Positions 45,838 through 57,530 of a stretch of 64,000 bases of DNA are shown here, piece after piece (position 1 is the first letter of the stretch; the number at the start of each line of letters is the position of its first letter). The notes beneath the pieces were generated by a model that had not been told where the DNA came from, ran no database searches, and was given only the letters and a program-made list of their open reading frames with translations. A program made the translations under genes and the position numbers. This DNA comes from Podocnemis expansa (Eukaryota > Chordata > Testudines > Podocnemididae). The stretch spans positions 187,027 to 251,026 of the forward strand of contig ML682014.1 of NCBI GenBank assembly GCA_007922195.1. Reading direction: 5' to 3'.

Positions 45838-46377
45838 ACTCTAGGCAGGGCAAGCCAGCAGTCTACAATAGACCTCACTTGCATGCAGGGCAGGGAGGGA
45901 AGGAGTCTCTAGTCTATGAAGGGTGAGTCAGCAGTGTATGCAGCCCTGCTTCTGGAAAGGCAGGGCAGTTAAGCAGTCTATAGGCCTGAGCAGGGCTTGA
46001 TCAAGTAACCATCTCTGGGGTGGTATAGGAAGGGGACACAGGCCTTCTTGTCTCCACTGCATCCCAGATCAGGTTTCTGTCAGTGGTAGAGGGTCAGTCA
46101 GTGGGGGGCCTTAGCTGCAACTCATTGAGAAGGCTGCAGACACCAGACCATCATCTAGCTCCCCTGGGCCATTTCCTTCCCCCTCTCCCTGGAGTACCTG
46201 ATCTTCTGGGTCATCTTCGGCATCCTTGGGGTATTCTGCCAGGGGCAAGTTACACAGCCGTTCTTCATCATTGGTGGGTGGCAGGTCTGGAAACTCCTTG
46301 GGGTCATCAGTAGATGGCATTTACTCCAGCTCACACCCAGGCAGTGTCTCTTTCCACTTGTAGACAGCAAGTAGCTC
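45838..46377. other. GC-rich unassigned sequence
   Basis: Minus-strand frames of about 70 codons here are rich in D, E and P (for example DDPEDQ), but no family is recognised and no splice structure is visible. It may be part of a larger repeat interrupted by the next element, since similar GC-rich sequence resumes at 46844. Confidence 0.35.
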
Positions 46378-46385
46378 CTCTAGGT

Positions 46386-46843
46386 CAGAGGTTCCCAACC
46401 TTTTCAGTAACATGGCACACTTCAATGAGACACATAATTCCACTGCACACCCACCTTTTTCAGCTGAATTGATTGCTCATAAATATCACATTTACTTATA
46501 TGTACTGTGGTTACTGTCTTACCAGAGTGATTTGCAACACAGTGCATGCTAAAAGCTAAAGAAGAATCAAAAGCATTAATGTTTCAAAACCGCTGGAAAA
46601 AATACACATCAGCTCAATTTTGGCCACCAAAATTTTAGAAAGTTCATGTTTTAGAATCAACAGGCCAATACCTCACTTTTCATTTGATGAGTAATTTTCA
46701 CAAGTTTTATGAGTGGTAATTTTGGTTGGATAGAATGTTGTTTAAGATGAAGCAATGTTTGTTTTACATTGATTTTGTTACCTTTGTACAAAATTTCATG
46801 GCACACTTGGACAGTCTAATGGCACACTTGTTGAAAACCACTG
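46386..46843. mobile_element. Non-autonomous hAT element (458 bp)
   Basis: Ends CAGAGGTTCCCAACC and TTGAAAACCACTG, flanked by CTCTAGGT (46378-46385) and CTTTAGGT (46844-46851), a 7/8 duplication. The interior repeats the phrase ATGGCACACTT near both ends. No transposase frame. Confidence 0.8.
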
Positions 46844-47270
46844 CTTTAGGTTGTTGGCAGATGGCAGCACCTCTAGGTTACTATTGGCAGACCAGGGGTG
46901 TGCTGGCACTGGGCTTATGGGGCTCAAGCCTCAAGTCCCGGTGCCCGAGCCCCAGTTTGTTGCCCAGCCACCCATGATGGCTGCACATGTATGCGGCTTG
47001 AGCCTCGAGTCCCAGTGCACCAAGCCCTGGGTCTTTTCCTGGGCCAGCAGCACTTCCATGGCAGACATCAACAGCAGTTCCCTGGGACCCCAGGCAGTTC
47101 CTCAGCAGTGTATAGTTGCTCAGCCCAGGCTGAACTGCAGGGCTCTCCTTTGATACTCCCTGCTCCACTCTCTTGCTTCTGGTGAGATGGACAGGGAGAT
47201 TCTTGCTCTGTATACTGGGAGCAGAGCGTCCCTCCCTGTCCATCTCCAAGGGAGGCAACAATGTTATAAT
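46844..47270. other. GC-rich unassigned sequence
   Basis: Contains a diverged internal duplication: CTCAAGCCTCAAGTCCCGGT near 46922 and TTGAGCCTCGAGTCCCAGTG near 46997. No gene recognised. Confidence 0.4.
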
Positions 47271-49949
47271 GTTATAGCCCCTGGGGCTGAATCAAAAAAC
47301 AAACAAAAGAAGTTGTGCTCTTTTAATTTCCCCTTACAAACCAAGATAGTCTCCTTATGATGCTAATGCATGTGAGGAACAGGATTTGCAGCCATGTGAG
47401 GCTGCTCCTTTTCCCTAGACTTGTCCATGGGACCACTTTGCCTAAGCATATGATTTGTGGGAAACAATAAGTCAATTTCCTGGACTTTCCTGCATTTCCA
47501 TTGTCTATCTTATAGGTGTCTACACAGAAGGAGGTAGTTTTGCCCTCAATAAATGTAAATTAAAAGCCTTTTAAGGAGAAGGATCTTTTGGCACAATTGC
47601 TAATTAACAGAACACTGGAGATACATGGGGTGAATAGGTTGATTGAGTAAAATGATGTTAAGAGCAGCAACTGAACATAAAAGCCTTGAGGCAGGCATCT
47701 CTTTGCTATTAGCACAGTTTTCTACAGTAAGCCGTATCCCTTGTCAGGTAGGCATGTTCATCATCCACTGAAGTCAAGCATATGTACCTGAGACCTGAGG
47801 CTGGTCAATTTACGTGCGCTTTATATCTCTAGACTAATGTGTTTGTTACTTCTATTGATCCCATTGTCTTTTGCCTCGGCACTGTTGTCTCTCGAGTTTT
47901 ATGCTTTCCCTCCCACCTACTTTAATGGTTTCCTCTTTTTCAAACTGTACCTTTTCTCTTTTGGTTCTCTTTCCTCTTTCAGATTATCAACATTCCAAGC
48001 ATATCAACATAGGCATAGTCAGATTTGTCTTGCAAAACTTACTGGGTGGTATTTGCCAGTTTAGGTCATGTATGGCTGTATTATTGAAAGAATGCAATGA
48101 AAGTCACATTAGAAAATTTGGGCGGAGACACACTCATTGCTTATTGAAGTTCATTTATGGCTCCTTAGGCATACTATTTCTCTATACCATACCCTGGTCA
48201 TTCTGTTTCCTGAAAATAGTCATGTATGTTCACAGTGTGATAATACTAGACATTTTCACAAAAGTCTTCCTTCCAAAACTACATAATTTGTGAATTAGTG
48301 TTTAGTGGCTTTGTCCCATACTCCCTGCACATCTCAGCCTCTCACAGAACTCAGTAAAATACCAATGCGCTTTCAGCACTCCAGATATTTTGCAGGTGAG
48401 ATCTGGCTTTTTAAAGGTAACAATGTTGCAATTTAACATTGTGCATAGTCAAGTGCTACAACTTATTTCCATTATTATTATGCATCATCTCTTACATATG
48501 CACATGTAATCCTTCTGCCAGGTAGTCAGCAGCAGTAAAAAGGGTTGAGTTCAATATATCCAGGTCCCTCTTGACAAATAACTAAACTATCTCAAGCTCT
48601 ACCCAGAAACCTGGGAAAGCTAAACACACCTTCCCTGAGAGCTCTGAAGACATGGCATCCTTCCCCACTCAAGCATTCAGAGTATGTTTACAAGCAAGGG
48701 AAACCTTGTTATGAGAAAGGGATCATGTCATAAGTCTGGGAAACAAAGCAACAGACTGTACATGCAAATAAAGAGTAAAATATGCCCCCTTCTAATAATG
48801 TTGTCAGTAATTTGTCTAACTATCGTCCCAGCCACTGGTAATAATGTCCTACAGTAGTAAGTCCCTGACTGTACTACTTTACCCATCAACCAAACCCCAC
48901 TCATGGTTGGTGTCAGTAAGTAGCAATAATCTGAGTGCTTTTATTGCAGGTCTCTTTCCAAGTCTTCGGGAGCTGCTTGCCTGGAGCCAACTACAGGAGC
49001 CACCACTTAACCCAGTTTAGTGATTCAGCTTTATTAAGGCATTTGATAGCCGAGCCTCACCACAGTTCCATCTCTGTGGCTGCCATTTGTGTTCTCTCAC
49101 TGTGGAGTCTTCAGCTTCTCTTCTCTCTCACAGGATACTCCTTAATCTACATTGTCTTTCACAGCAAAAGTCCCCTTAGAAGGGGTATCAAAACAATTTA
49201 GCACCTTTGAGCAGAATTCTGGCTACTTCCCCTCTCTGGTCTTCAAGTGGGAACCTACTAAACCTCCAATCCGAGATCATTACCCAAGTGCTAAAGAGAT
49301 AATGGGTAGGCAGCCTATGCAAATTAAGTGCTCTATGGCAGCATTATTCCCTTGTCACAAATAGAGGGAGTGAAGAGTTCTATTCACTCTAGCTTCTTGT
49401 TAAGACCAGGAGTTGGGTGGTCAGGACTAGTGATCAAAGCAGTGCTAGTGAGAGCCAAGGAACCAGAACCAAGGGTTAGAGCTGGGGTCGAGAGTCCAAG
49501 AGCAAGCTGAGAGGCATGTCCATTGTTGCAGCAGGCAGGGATGTCCAGTTTCTTGCATAGACACCCCTTGGAATTCCTTCTGACCTTAGGTAGGATTCCT
49601 GGATCAATCAGAAGTTATTAGGGAAGCTGTCAATCTGGCCTTATGATGTGGTGCTTCCTGTGGTATTTATCTCCACAGAGTTCATGTGATAAGCATGTGG
49701 CTCTATCATGGATGGTGGATATTGGAAGTATTGATTCTGCCATAACCTATATACACCCATATTTATATACACATTGATAAATCCTATAATACTAAAGAAG
49801 CTGGCTGAGGACATATCTGATACATTAGCAATTCTCTTCATAAAGTCATGGAAGACAGAGACTTCAGGAGACCTGTAAAAGGGCACTACAGTGCCAAACT
49901 ATTAAAAGGGGAATGCAAACAACCTGGGAAATCAAGCTGGGGCATGACA
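47271..49949. other. No gene recognised
   Basis: AT-rich sequence. The 140-codon frame at 47871-48293 has no recognisable domain and no supporting signals. Confidence 0.4.
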
Positions 49950-51080
49950 GACCAATCAGCTTAAATTCAGTAGCTTAAAAGATAATGGAGAAGATAATTA
50001 AGCAATTGATTTGCAAACACCAACAAGATAAGGTGATAAAGTAACAGTCAGCATGGATGCATCAAGAAAAAATCATGTCAAACCAGTAACAAACTAATAG
50101 CTTTCTTTAATGGGTTAACAAGTCTTGCAGATGGGGGAAAGTGGTACTTGTGGTATCTCTTGACTTGAGTAAGGCTTTTGATACAATCTTGCATGACCTT
50201 CTCATAAACAAGCAAGTGAAATGCAACCTAGATGGAGCTACTGTCAAGTGAGTGCATAATGGGTTGGAAAACCATTCCCAGAGAATACTTATCATTGGTT
50301 CACACTCAGGCTGGAAGAACATATTGAGTGGGGTCTTACAGAGATCAATTCTGCATCCTGTTCTGTTCAATATCTTCATCAATGATTTAGATAATGACAC
50401 GGAGAGTATACTTAAAGTTTTCAGATGGTACCAACTTGGGAGAGGTTGCAAGTCCTTTGGAGGACAGAGCTAAAATAATTCAGTTCTGTAAAACTGCACA
50501 TAAACAAAATGGGAAATTTCCAGAGGGATAAATGGGAAATGATTGCCTAGGCAGGCATACTGCAGAAAGGGATCTGGAAAGGTGATAGCAGATCACAAGC
50601 TAAATGGGTCACTGTCTTAAAAAAAAAAAGGGGTGTGTGCAAACATCATTCGGGGATGTACAAGCAGGAGTGCTGTAAGACAGACATATTTTTCAGGAAA
50701 AATGTGGAGCAGGTAGTGAAAGTCCAGAGAAGAGCAACAAAAATGGTTATAGGTCTAGAAAAAACATGACCAATGAGGGAAGATTGAAAAAAACTGGTTT
50801 TGTATAGTTTGGAGAAGGGAAGATTGAAAGGGGACATGATGTTTTTTGAGTGCATAAAAGGCTGTTATAAGGAAGCATGAGAAAAACATTCTTTTTGATC
50901 TCTGAAACAGGGACAAAAGACAATGGGCTTAAATTGCAACAAGGGTGGGTTAGAAAGCTTTTCTTAATGCTCAGCCTAACTGTCAAGGTATTTAAACACT
51001 GGAATAAATTGCCTTAGAAGCTGTCGAATCTCCATCATTGAGTATTTTTAAGAGCAGGTTGGACAGATACTTTTCAGGGT
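49950..51080 (+). pseudogene. Heavily degraded CR1 LINE
   Basis: Fragments of the CR1 reverse transcriptase remain in order: a piece near 50040 (GTCAGCATGGATGCATC), the SKAFDT block near 50165-50185, and [11 protein letters not shown] near 50360-50395. The 3' UTR phrase resembling TTGCCTTAGAAGCTGTCGAA is near 51010. Many stops and frameshifts make it older than the copy at 42 kb. Confidence 0.8.
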
Positions 51081-52084
51081 TAATATAGATACTTCCATGG
51101 AGGAAAGGCAATGTACCATTATTAAAGAAAAGGTAGGGTGTACTCCTCAGACTTAATGTCTACCCTTAATACCAGTTCCAGTCCCACTGACTTCAGTGAG
51201 TTTGTTCAGTTGTCAGTATAAGCAGAATTTGTCTACAACACAAATAACATAATTTTTTGGTTTGTTTATCTAGCATGGAGAGAGCAGAGATAAAAAAGGA
51301 GGCCACTAAAGCATTTGAGTTAGGAAACACAATCTAGTGAATTCAGATTTTTGTGGTAGTCACTGCACGGGAATTGACATCTCTTTAAGTTGCCTGGTAA
51401 TACACCCAAGCATGAAACGAACCTCCACGCGTATAGTGCACTGTGGGAAACAATCTTATTGACTCACCATGTATGGAATCCTAGAACATTTTAGGCCACA
51501 GTCAGTATGGAAAATGAACTGGATGCCTGTAGCAGCAGTGGACAGTGTTAGAGAAAATGCCGATGTAGGGAAAATGGAGAAAGTGAAGATTTTGAAATTT
51601 TTTTCTTAAAGGTAAGATTGTTGATCTCACACTCCTCTTCCTTTCCATCTACACCTTTCTTAGCAGCTCTGCATCGACCTGATCACTTCCTTCCTATCTA
51701 TCTGCTCTTGCTCATTTCCTTTTTTTTCAGCTGTCTGTCCCATTCCTAGCTTCTTGTCCCTGATTTTCTTCCCACTTGTTTTAAATTCTGAAAATTAGGC
51801 CCTCAATTCATTCCTCACTGGAATAGAATCTCAGTGCATTGAACTTTCCCTACAAAGCAGAACACTGATTGCAGCAATGCGAATCACTGAGCTATTTATG
51901 TTACTGAATTTGGTGCTGCTCAGCCTTGGAAGATGGAAGGCCATAAGAGAAGAGAGAAAGAGCCCCCCTCTCAGACCAGAATGGAAGTTTTCTAGAGCTG
52001 ATGACCAGGGATCCTAGTTCCATGGTAAAACCACCAAATTCTCAGATTAAAAACACAAAAAGTTCTGTTTTTCCACAATTATGA
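51081..52084. other. No gene recognised
   Basis: Unassigned. A short LINE-tail-like piece is near 51160-51210 (CCCACTGACTTCAGTGAGTT). Confidence 0.35.
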
Positions 52085-52165
52085 TGAAACACTGAACTTT
52101 AAAGCTCACGTGATAAATAAAGTTGTTAGTCTTTAAAAGTACCACAGGACTCCTTTTTGTTTCAC
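52085..52165. mobile_element. Fold-back repeat, single arm
   Basis: AAAGCTCACGTGATAAATAA, then GTTGTTAGTCTTTAAAAGTA and CCACAGGACTCC: the right arm of the fold-back family, starting at the A15.1-equivalent position of the motif. Confidence 0.65.
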
Positions 52166-54499
52166 TGAACTTTAATTTCACTAGCTGTAACATATAGGTG
52201 TCAGTTGAACACTGTGATATATTTAAATTTTTAAAGCAAGTTTGAAGTCCACTAGTGATAATCATGTTAATAAAATAAAAATAATATAGTGATTCAGTCC
52301 CAGTGCCCCCCCCTTTTTTTTTACTGTCATTGTGGATCCTGTTTCAGCCTCTTGTTTTCATTTCTTTTCATTCAGTTTATACTTTCTATATGTAACTAGT
52401 TGCCTGCAAATATAATCTACAGCCTTGCTACATACAACAGATTAGCCTCAATGTGAAATTTGTTCTCACCTAATTCAGTGACAGTCTTTAGGGGTGATTT
52501 TTAAAGTTTTCATCATCTTTTCATAACTTACAGCACCCAAATCTGGAGCCCAAAGTGAAATTTGAGATGCAGTAAAACACAAACCCCTGTACACTGTTAA
52601 ATAGCTTCTATATGCCAGAAGCAGTTTACAGGAGTAAGTTTAGCTATGTAAAGTTAAAGCACATTAAAAAAAGATGAGCCACCAGAGAGGAAGGTTGCAT
52701 ACATTGGTAACATCGATACCTTAGTAAAATTTAGTTGATACACATTCTATTTTTTTCACAAAATGTAAAAACTAAAGAGTATCTGTAGAAAGAATAAATT
52801 AGCATTTTTCTATGGTAAACAGATTTCTAGGATCCCTGCTGCCAACTCATGTAACCTCAGGCATTATGTACTCGTGGCATGTCCCCAGGCATTATCAACA
52901 TCCTTCGTCATTGTACACACTTGCAGAACCCTGGGGAAAAGTACCTCCAGCAATACTATCTTTCCATTTCTAACATAACTCAGTTGGAGCTATTCAAGGA
53001 GAAGAGACAGTGGATCAAAGCAAGCAAAAGGAAGGGGGTGGAGCAGTGGCACAGTGCACATTTCTTACTGCTTCCTGCTGATGATCTTGGGGATTAGCTC
53101 AAGGCTATCACCCTCATGCACAGCTTGCCTATAAACACTACATCTCTGCCATTGGCCTGCAGACCACCTCAGGCACCACCGTTGCCTTTATGGCTTTGCT
53201 CTCTGGCCACATCACTGCTTGTGTTCCCCCCTTCTAGGAGAGTTTAGCTCCTACTCCAGCCACCACCCCAGTAGTGAGTGGAGGCGGACTCAGGCCTGCT
53301 CATTTCTCCATTTCCGGGCCCATGGACCCTGTGGATTGTACCCTTCTGTTTTGGCTGTCAGATGCCTTTCACTACTGCTGTGTCTCCTTGGACCACATCC
53401 TCATGGTCCTAGCACCTTCCTTTCCTTTCTTCAGGATCTGCAACTACTCCAGCCAATGTGCTACACAGGATTGCAGCTCACCCCAGCCACATCTATCCCG
53501 TCTCAAGTGCTAAGCATGAAATAACTCTGCTGTGCTCTACAACTCTTCTTATAAGTGCCTGCGGGGCCCTGAATGGCCCCTCTTCACAGCCTCTCTCCTA
53601 TTGGCTGTTTTTCACACAGCCACCCTCCGATCCTATTAACTCCTTACTAGCAGGTGTGGGGCCAACACCTCATCACAGGGAGACTGGAGGAGGTCAAATC
53701 AAGTAACTGGGACTAGGATTTAGCCTACTTTAATGGTATGTTCATGCCTTGGTGCATGCAGACACTTATTCATCATGGAAACATCTGGCCAGTTTTAAAT
53801 CAGATTGGATTTTTTTCTAGAAGCTATGGTATAGGAATTATTTGGCCTGAGTTATATTTTTCTAAAGAAAATATACTCTAGAAAGTCCTATGGCTCATGT
53901 TATACAGGAGGCCAGACTATGGGATCATAAAATGCCCCTTTCAACCTACAGGGAATTACCAAAGAATTAGCAGTTTTTATGGATGCCAGTTCAAAATAGG
54001 GACTACTGAGCTTTCCATGCCTAGAAGAACTGTGTGATCTGGTATCCAGTGTATTATGTAGGTGGGAGCAGTACCTCTTGGGAGCTGCCTTACTCATTGC
54101 TATTTATCTGCACACTTGCATTTTTATTGTTGATGGGGAAACCTTAAAAGGCTTTGAGATGTGTAGTAGATCCTAGTCCCTGGGGTGGCCTGCAAAGCTG
54201 TTTCAAAACTGGCTTAGCTTGATACATGAGAGGTGTAATCTCTGGGTAGTGTAAGACTGACCTTTTGGCAACCGTGTTGGTCAGAAGTGAGGCCTACAGC
54301 AGGGCAAGGATTGAAGGCTACTTGGGAAGTTGCAGTGCCCGTCAGGACTGATTTTTCTACCATCAGCAGTTGCTTGCACTGACTTTGGTGATGTTGAACC
54401 CCGGGTTCGCGATGTGACTGGGATGGACCAGCGACACCCACCAATGAGATGGACACCAGTTCAATTAAACAAAAAAACTACTTTTATAGTGACACCTTA
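52166..54499. other. No gene recognised
   Basis: Includes a pyrimidine/GC-richer part (53200-53700) with overlapping open frames of about 80-100 codons in two frames. No domain or splice structure was identified. Confidence 0.4.
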
Positions 54500-55640
54500 A
54501 ACACCTTCAACCCCTTAACAGTGTAAAACATGGAGATCTATGCAAAACCACTTGTAATCAACTAACAATATTAAGCAAAACCTAGACAGGACACTGTCAA
54601 GGCTTTTTCCCCACTCTGGCACACTGAGTGCAGAAGGTGGGGGCCCGCAACAGGCCTTAAAAGCCACTGGCCTTAAAGCCTGCTCTTAGAAGTCTCCAAG
54701 GCCTCCAATTCCTGGCCTTGGAGTGGTATCGCTGCCACCACCCAAATGCAAAAAAACCTCTTGAGACCCAGGAAGGCGCACTTGGGAATTCCTCCCTGTG
54801 AGGTACTTGCAATCCTCTTTATTCCTCTCTCAGGAAAGTGACTGAACTCCAGCTGCAATATGAGCTGGAACTGGAACAGGGTTCCCTTTAGTAGCTGCCT
54901 GTGCAGTCTAAGGCACGTGCACACAAACCTCTTGTCTTTCAGGACACAGAACAAGAACTTACTTAAAAGGTAAACTCTTTAATCAAAAAGAACAGATAAT
55001 AAACACAGAGAGTTGCTTCTCTGGGAACTAACTTGGGTAGTTACAGGGTAGTGTGTGTGTGTGTGTGTGTGTGGGGGGGGGTTACACGTGCTCAGCACAG
55101 AGAAATCCAAAAAACAAGCCAAAAACAAAGAAAATACCCTGACCGCGTCTAAATAAACATTCCCTGTTCTACTCACACCTGGTCAGTACCAAACTTAACT
55201 TATCTCTGGTAAGGATGTTGCTGGATTCTTCCTCAGGCCCCTCTGGCCTCCTCCTGATCCTTCCAGGAGCTCTGCTGCATCCAAACAGGCCCAGGCCAGG
55301 CTGCTGCTCCAATTCAAAAACCTGTGCTTCATTCCTATTGGCTGTCCTGGGACTCACTGACCAGAGTGTTAACCCCTTCCTCCCCAAGGGTTATTACAGA
55401 CACTTATAACCAACTAATAGCATAAAGCAAAATCTAAATGAACACTTATAACTAAATGACAATATAAAGCTAAAAACCTATGCAAAGCACTTATAACCAA
55501 GTAACAGTGTGGAGCAAGAGTCTATATAAAGCGCCTGTAAAACACCTCCAGCCAAACAACAGGATAAAGCATGTAAGTCTATGCAAAACACTTACAACCT
55601 ACAAAAGTACTTATAGTTAAATAACAGTATGGATTAATGA
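54500..55640. repeat. Diverged tandem repeat of about 45 bp, split by an LTR
   Basis: Units built from ACTTATAACCAA, TAACAGTRT-type and AAGCAAAAYCTA words recur in 54500-54594 and again in 55399-55635. The LTR at 54595-55398 interrupts the array. Confidence 0.6.
54595..55398. mobile_element. Solo LTR (804 bp) with 5-bp target duplication
   Basis: It begins TGTCAAGG and ends TTATTACA (TG...CA ends), flanked by a perfect GACAC at 54590-54594 and 55399-55403. AATAAA occurs on the plus strand (54998-55003) and on the minus strand near 54818, so orientation is not settled. A (GT)n tract lies at about 55051-55071. No internal retroviral genes are attached, as expected after LTR-LTR recombination. 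Confidence 0.8.
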
Positions 55641-56764
55641 CCTACAAGAGAGTGGCCATAATAAGTCAAGGACTTTTCTGGCCTTTTACTGCCTCAACAT
55701 CGGTATAGGCACTGACCAGCCCACCCGACGCGTATTTACCAATGGCTGAAAGCCATTCCTCCTTGCTAGCCAAGAAGGGTGGGCGGCAGAATGAAAAAAA
55801 AGTCAGATGAGAGAAAAATAAACCCCCACACCCCCCCATGTACACTGGGGAAGTTTGGGGCCAGCAGTTTAGAGCAGAAGCAGAGTAATGAACAATTATA
55901 CAGTAAGAAGGATGCAAAATACAAATGACTAACAAAACACCTGGCAAATTAACAACACAAAACTATGCTAGACCTTAAACAACTATATCATAAAAAGATT
56001 ATGCAGGCTACAGAGAAAATAATAACAACTACACAAACTATGCAAAACTCAGGTGAAGAAGCTACAAGCACAGACTATATATAAATGGTACCAAGTAGAA
56101 TGATTAAGAGAAGGTAGGAGGCCTGTATCGATTTATATTACCTGTCCCAGAACTGCAGTAGGACCCAAAGCGAGGAGGCAGACCAGCTGCAGCATCTCAG
56201 CACTTAATCGTTCGGCCGGCAATCCGTGTACACCCCAAAAAAAAAGAGGGTCTCGGGGGTGGGTACTCCCTGTCTCAGTCAGGGGATCAGTCCGACCGGG
56301 TCACGACGTGCCCTTTAGCATCCGAGGGTGGGAGAACAACAAGCTAGCTGAGACAGGGGGTTTTAATAGAATTTTGCCCAGCCAGAGTAAAAATAGCCAA
56401 TTAGGAGTGGGATCCTGGTCAGGACCAATGATGAAACTGGGACCCCAGACAATGACCCCCTCCTTCGTGGTGACGGGGGTGCCGAGAAACTGTTCAGGGG
56501 GGATAGGAACTCACCCCCTTCTTGTTGACACAAAGCTAGGGAGGAAGAAACTCACACAGGAGATTGAGGCCCATCAGGGAAGATCGATCCTTAACACTCT
56601 TCCCCTTGAGCTGGATGGCCTGGAGATGAGACCCATCAGGGGAGATAGATACTTAACACTCCTCCCTGTGAGCTCCATAGTCTAGAGGGCTATGTTGGGG
56701 GGCGGGGTGGCCATTATGTCTGCCACCTCCGTTGACAGGTGATAGACACTAGCATAACTTAGAG
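55641..56764. other. Unassigned, possibly more LTR-retroelement sequence
   Basis: 56190-56340 is CpG-richer with a CGTTCGGCCGGCAATCCGTG phrase that looks like retroelement leader DNA. 56530-56670 holds an internal duplication (CCCATCAGGGAAGATCGAT and CCCATCAGGGGAGATAGAT). No gene domain seen. Confidence 0.35.
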
Positions 56765-57530
56765 CTATATAGGCTCACAGACTTTTAAGTCAGAAGGGAC
56801 CATGGTGATTATCCAGGCTGACCACCTGCACTTTGAAGGCCACAAAACCTCACCTACCCACTCCTGAAATGGATCCCTATTTGGCTGAGTTACTGAAGTC
56901 CTCAAATGATGGTTTAAAGCAGCGGTCTCGAAACCTTTTTTAGGTCATGTTCCCCCCTTAAACCTGTCCATGACCCCTCCCCACTTGGGGCTGGGCATCA
57001 GTTCACAGTCGGGGTTAGAGGCTGCAGCTGGGAGTGGGGCTGTGGCCCAAGTGTCACAACTGGGCACCAAGGACCAAGGCCATGGGAACTGGTGGCCAAT
57101 GCTGGGAATGGGTCCAGGTGCTGAGCTGGGGAACCACAGTCAGGGGCAGGGCCAGTAGCCAAGGCCAGATCTGCAGTTGAGGGATGGAGCCAAAGCAAAG
57201 CTTAGGGCAGAGTGGGTGGTTCTCCCCCCCCCCCATGGGGGACACACCCCAAAGTTTGAAAACCTCTGGTTTAAAGACATCAGGTTACAGCGATTTTACC
57301 ATATACACTAGTTTAATTCAGCAAGCAAGTGATCCATGCCCTGTGCTACAGAAGAAGGCAAACCTCCCTTTGGCCCCCTGGGGTCTGTGCCATTCTAGCC
57401 CAGGAGAAATTCCTCCCTGACCCCGAATACGGCAATCAGTTAGACTTTAAGCATATGGGCAAGACCTACCAGGCAGTTAACCAGTAAAGCAGTCTCTGTA
57501 ACTGAGCCCCCCCCGCCACCATCTAGTGTC
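56765..57530 (-). mobile_element. CR1-family LINE 3' end, interrupted by a hAT element
   Basis: The minus strand ends in CCCTTCTGACTTAAAAGTCT and GAGCCTATA-type sequence, like the copy at 29209-29850. The copy is split at GTTTAAAG by the element at 56930-57268 and continues to about 57530. Confidence 0.7.
56930..57268. mobile_element. Non-autonomous hAT element (339 bp) nested in CR1
   Basis: Ends CAGCGGTCTCGAAACC and GTTTGAAAACCTCTG, with a perfect 8-bp duplication GTTTAAAG at 56922-56929 and 57269-57276 made from CR1 sequence. The insertion is therefore younger than the LINE. Confidence 0.9.

Noticed and set aside
47871..48293. 140-codon plus-strand frame
   Set aside because: Composition is typical of random AT-rich sequence, there is no domain or homology I recognise, and no promoter, splice or poly(A) context supports it.
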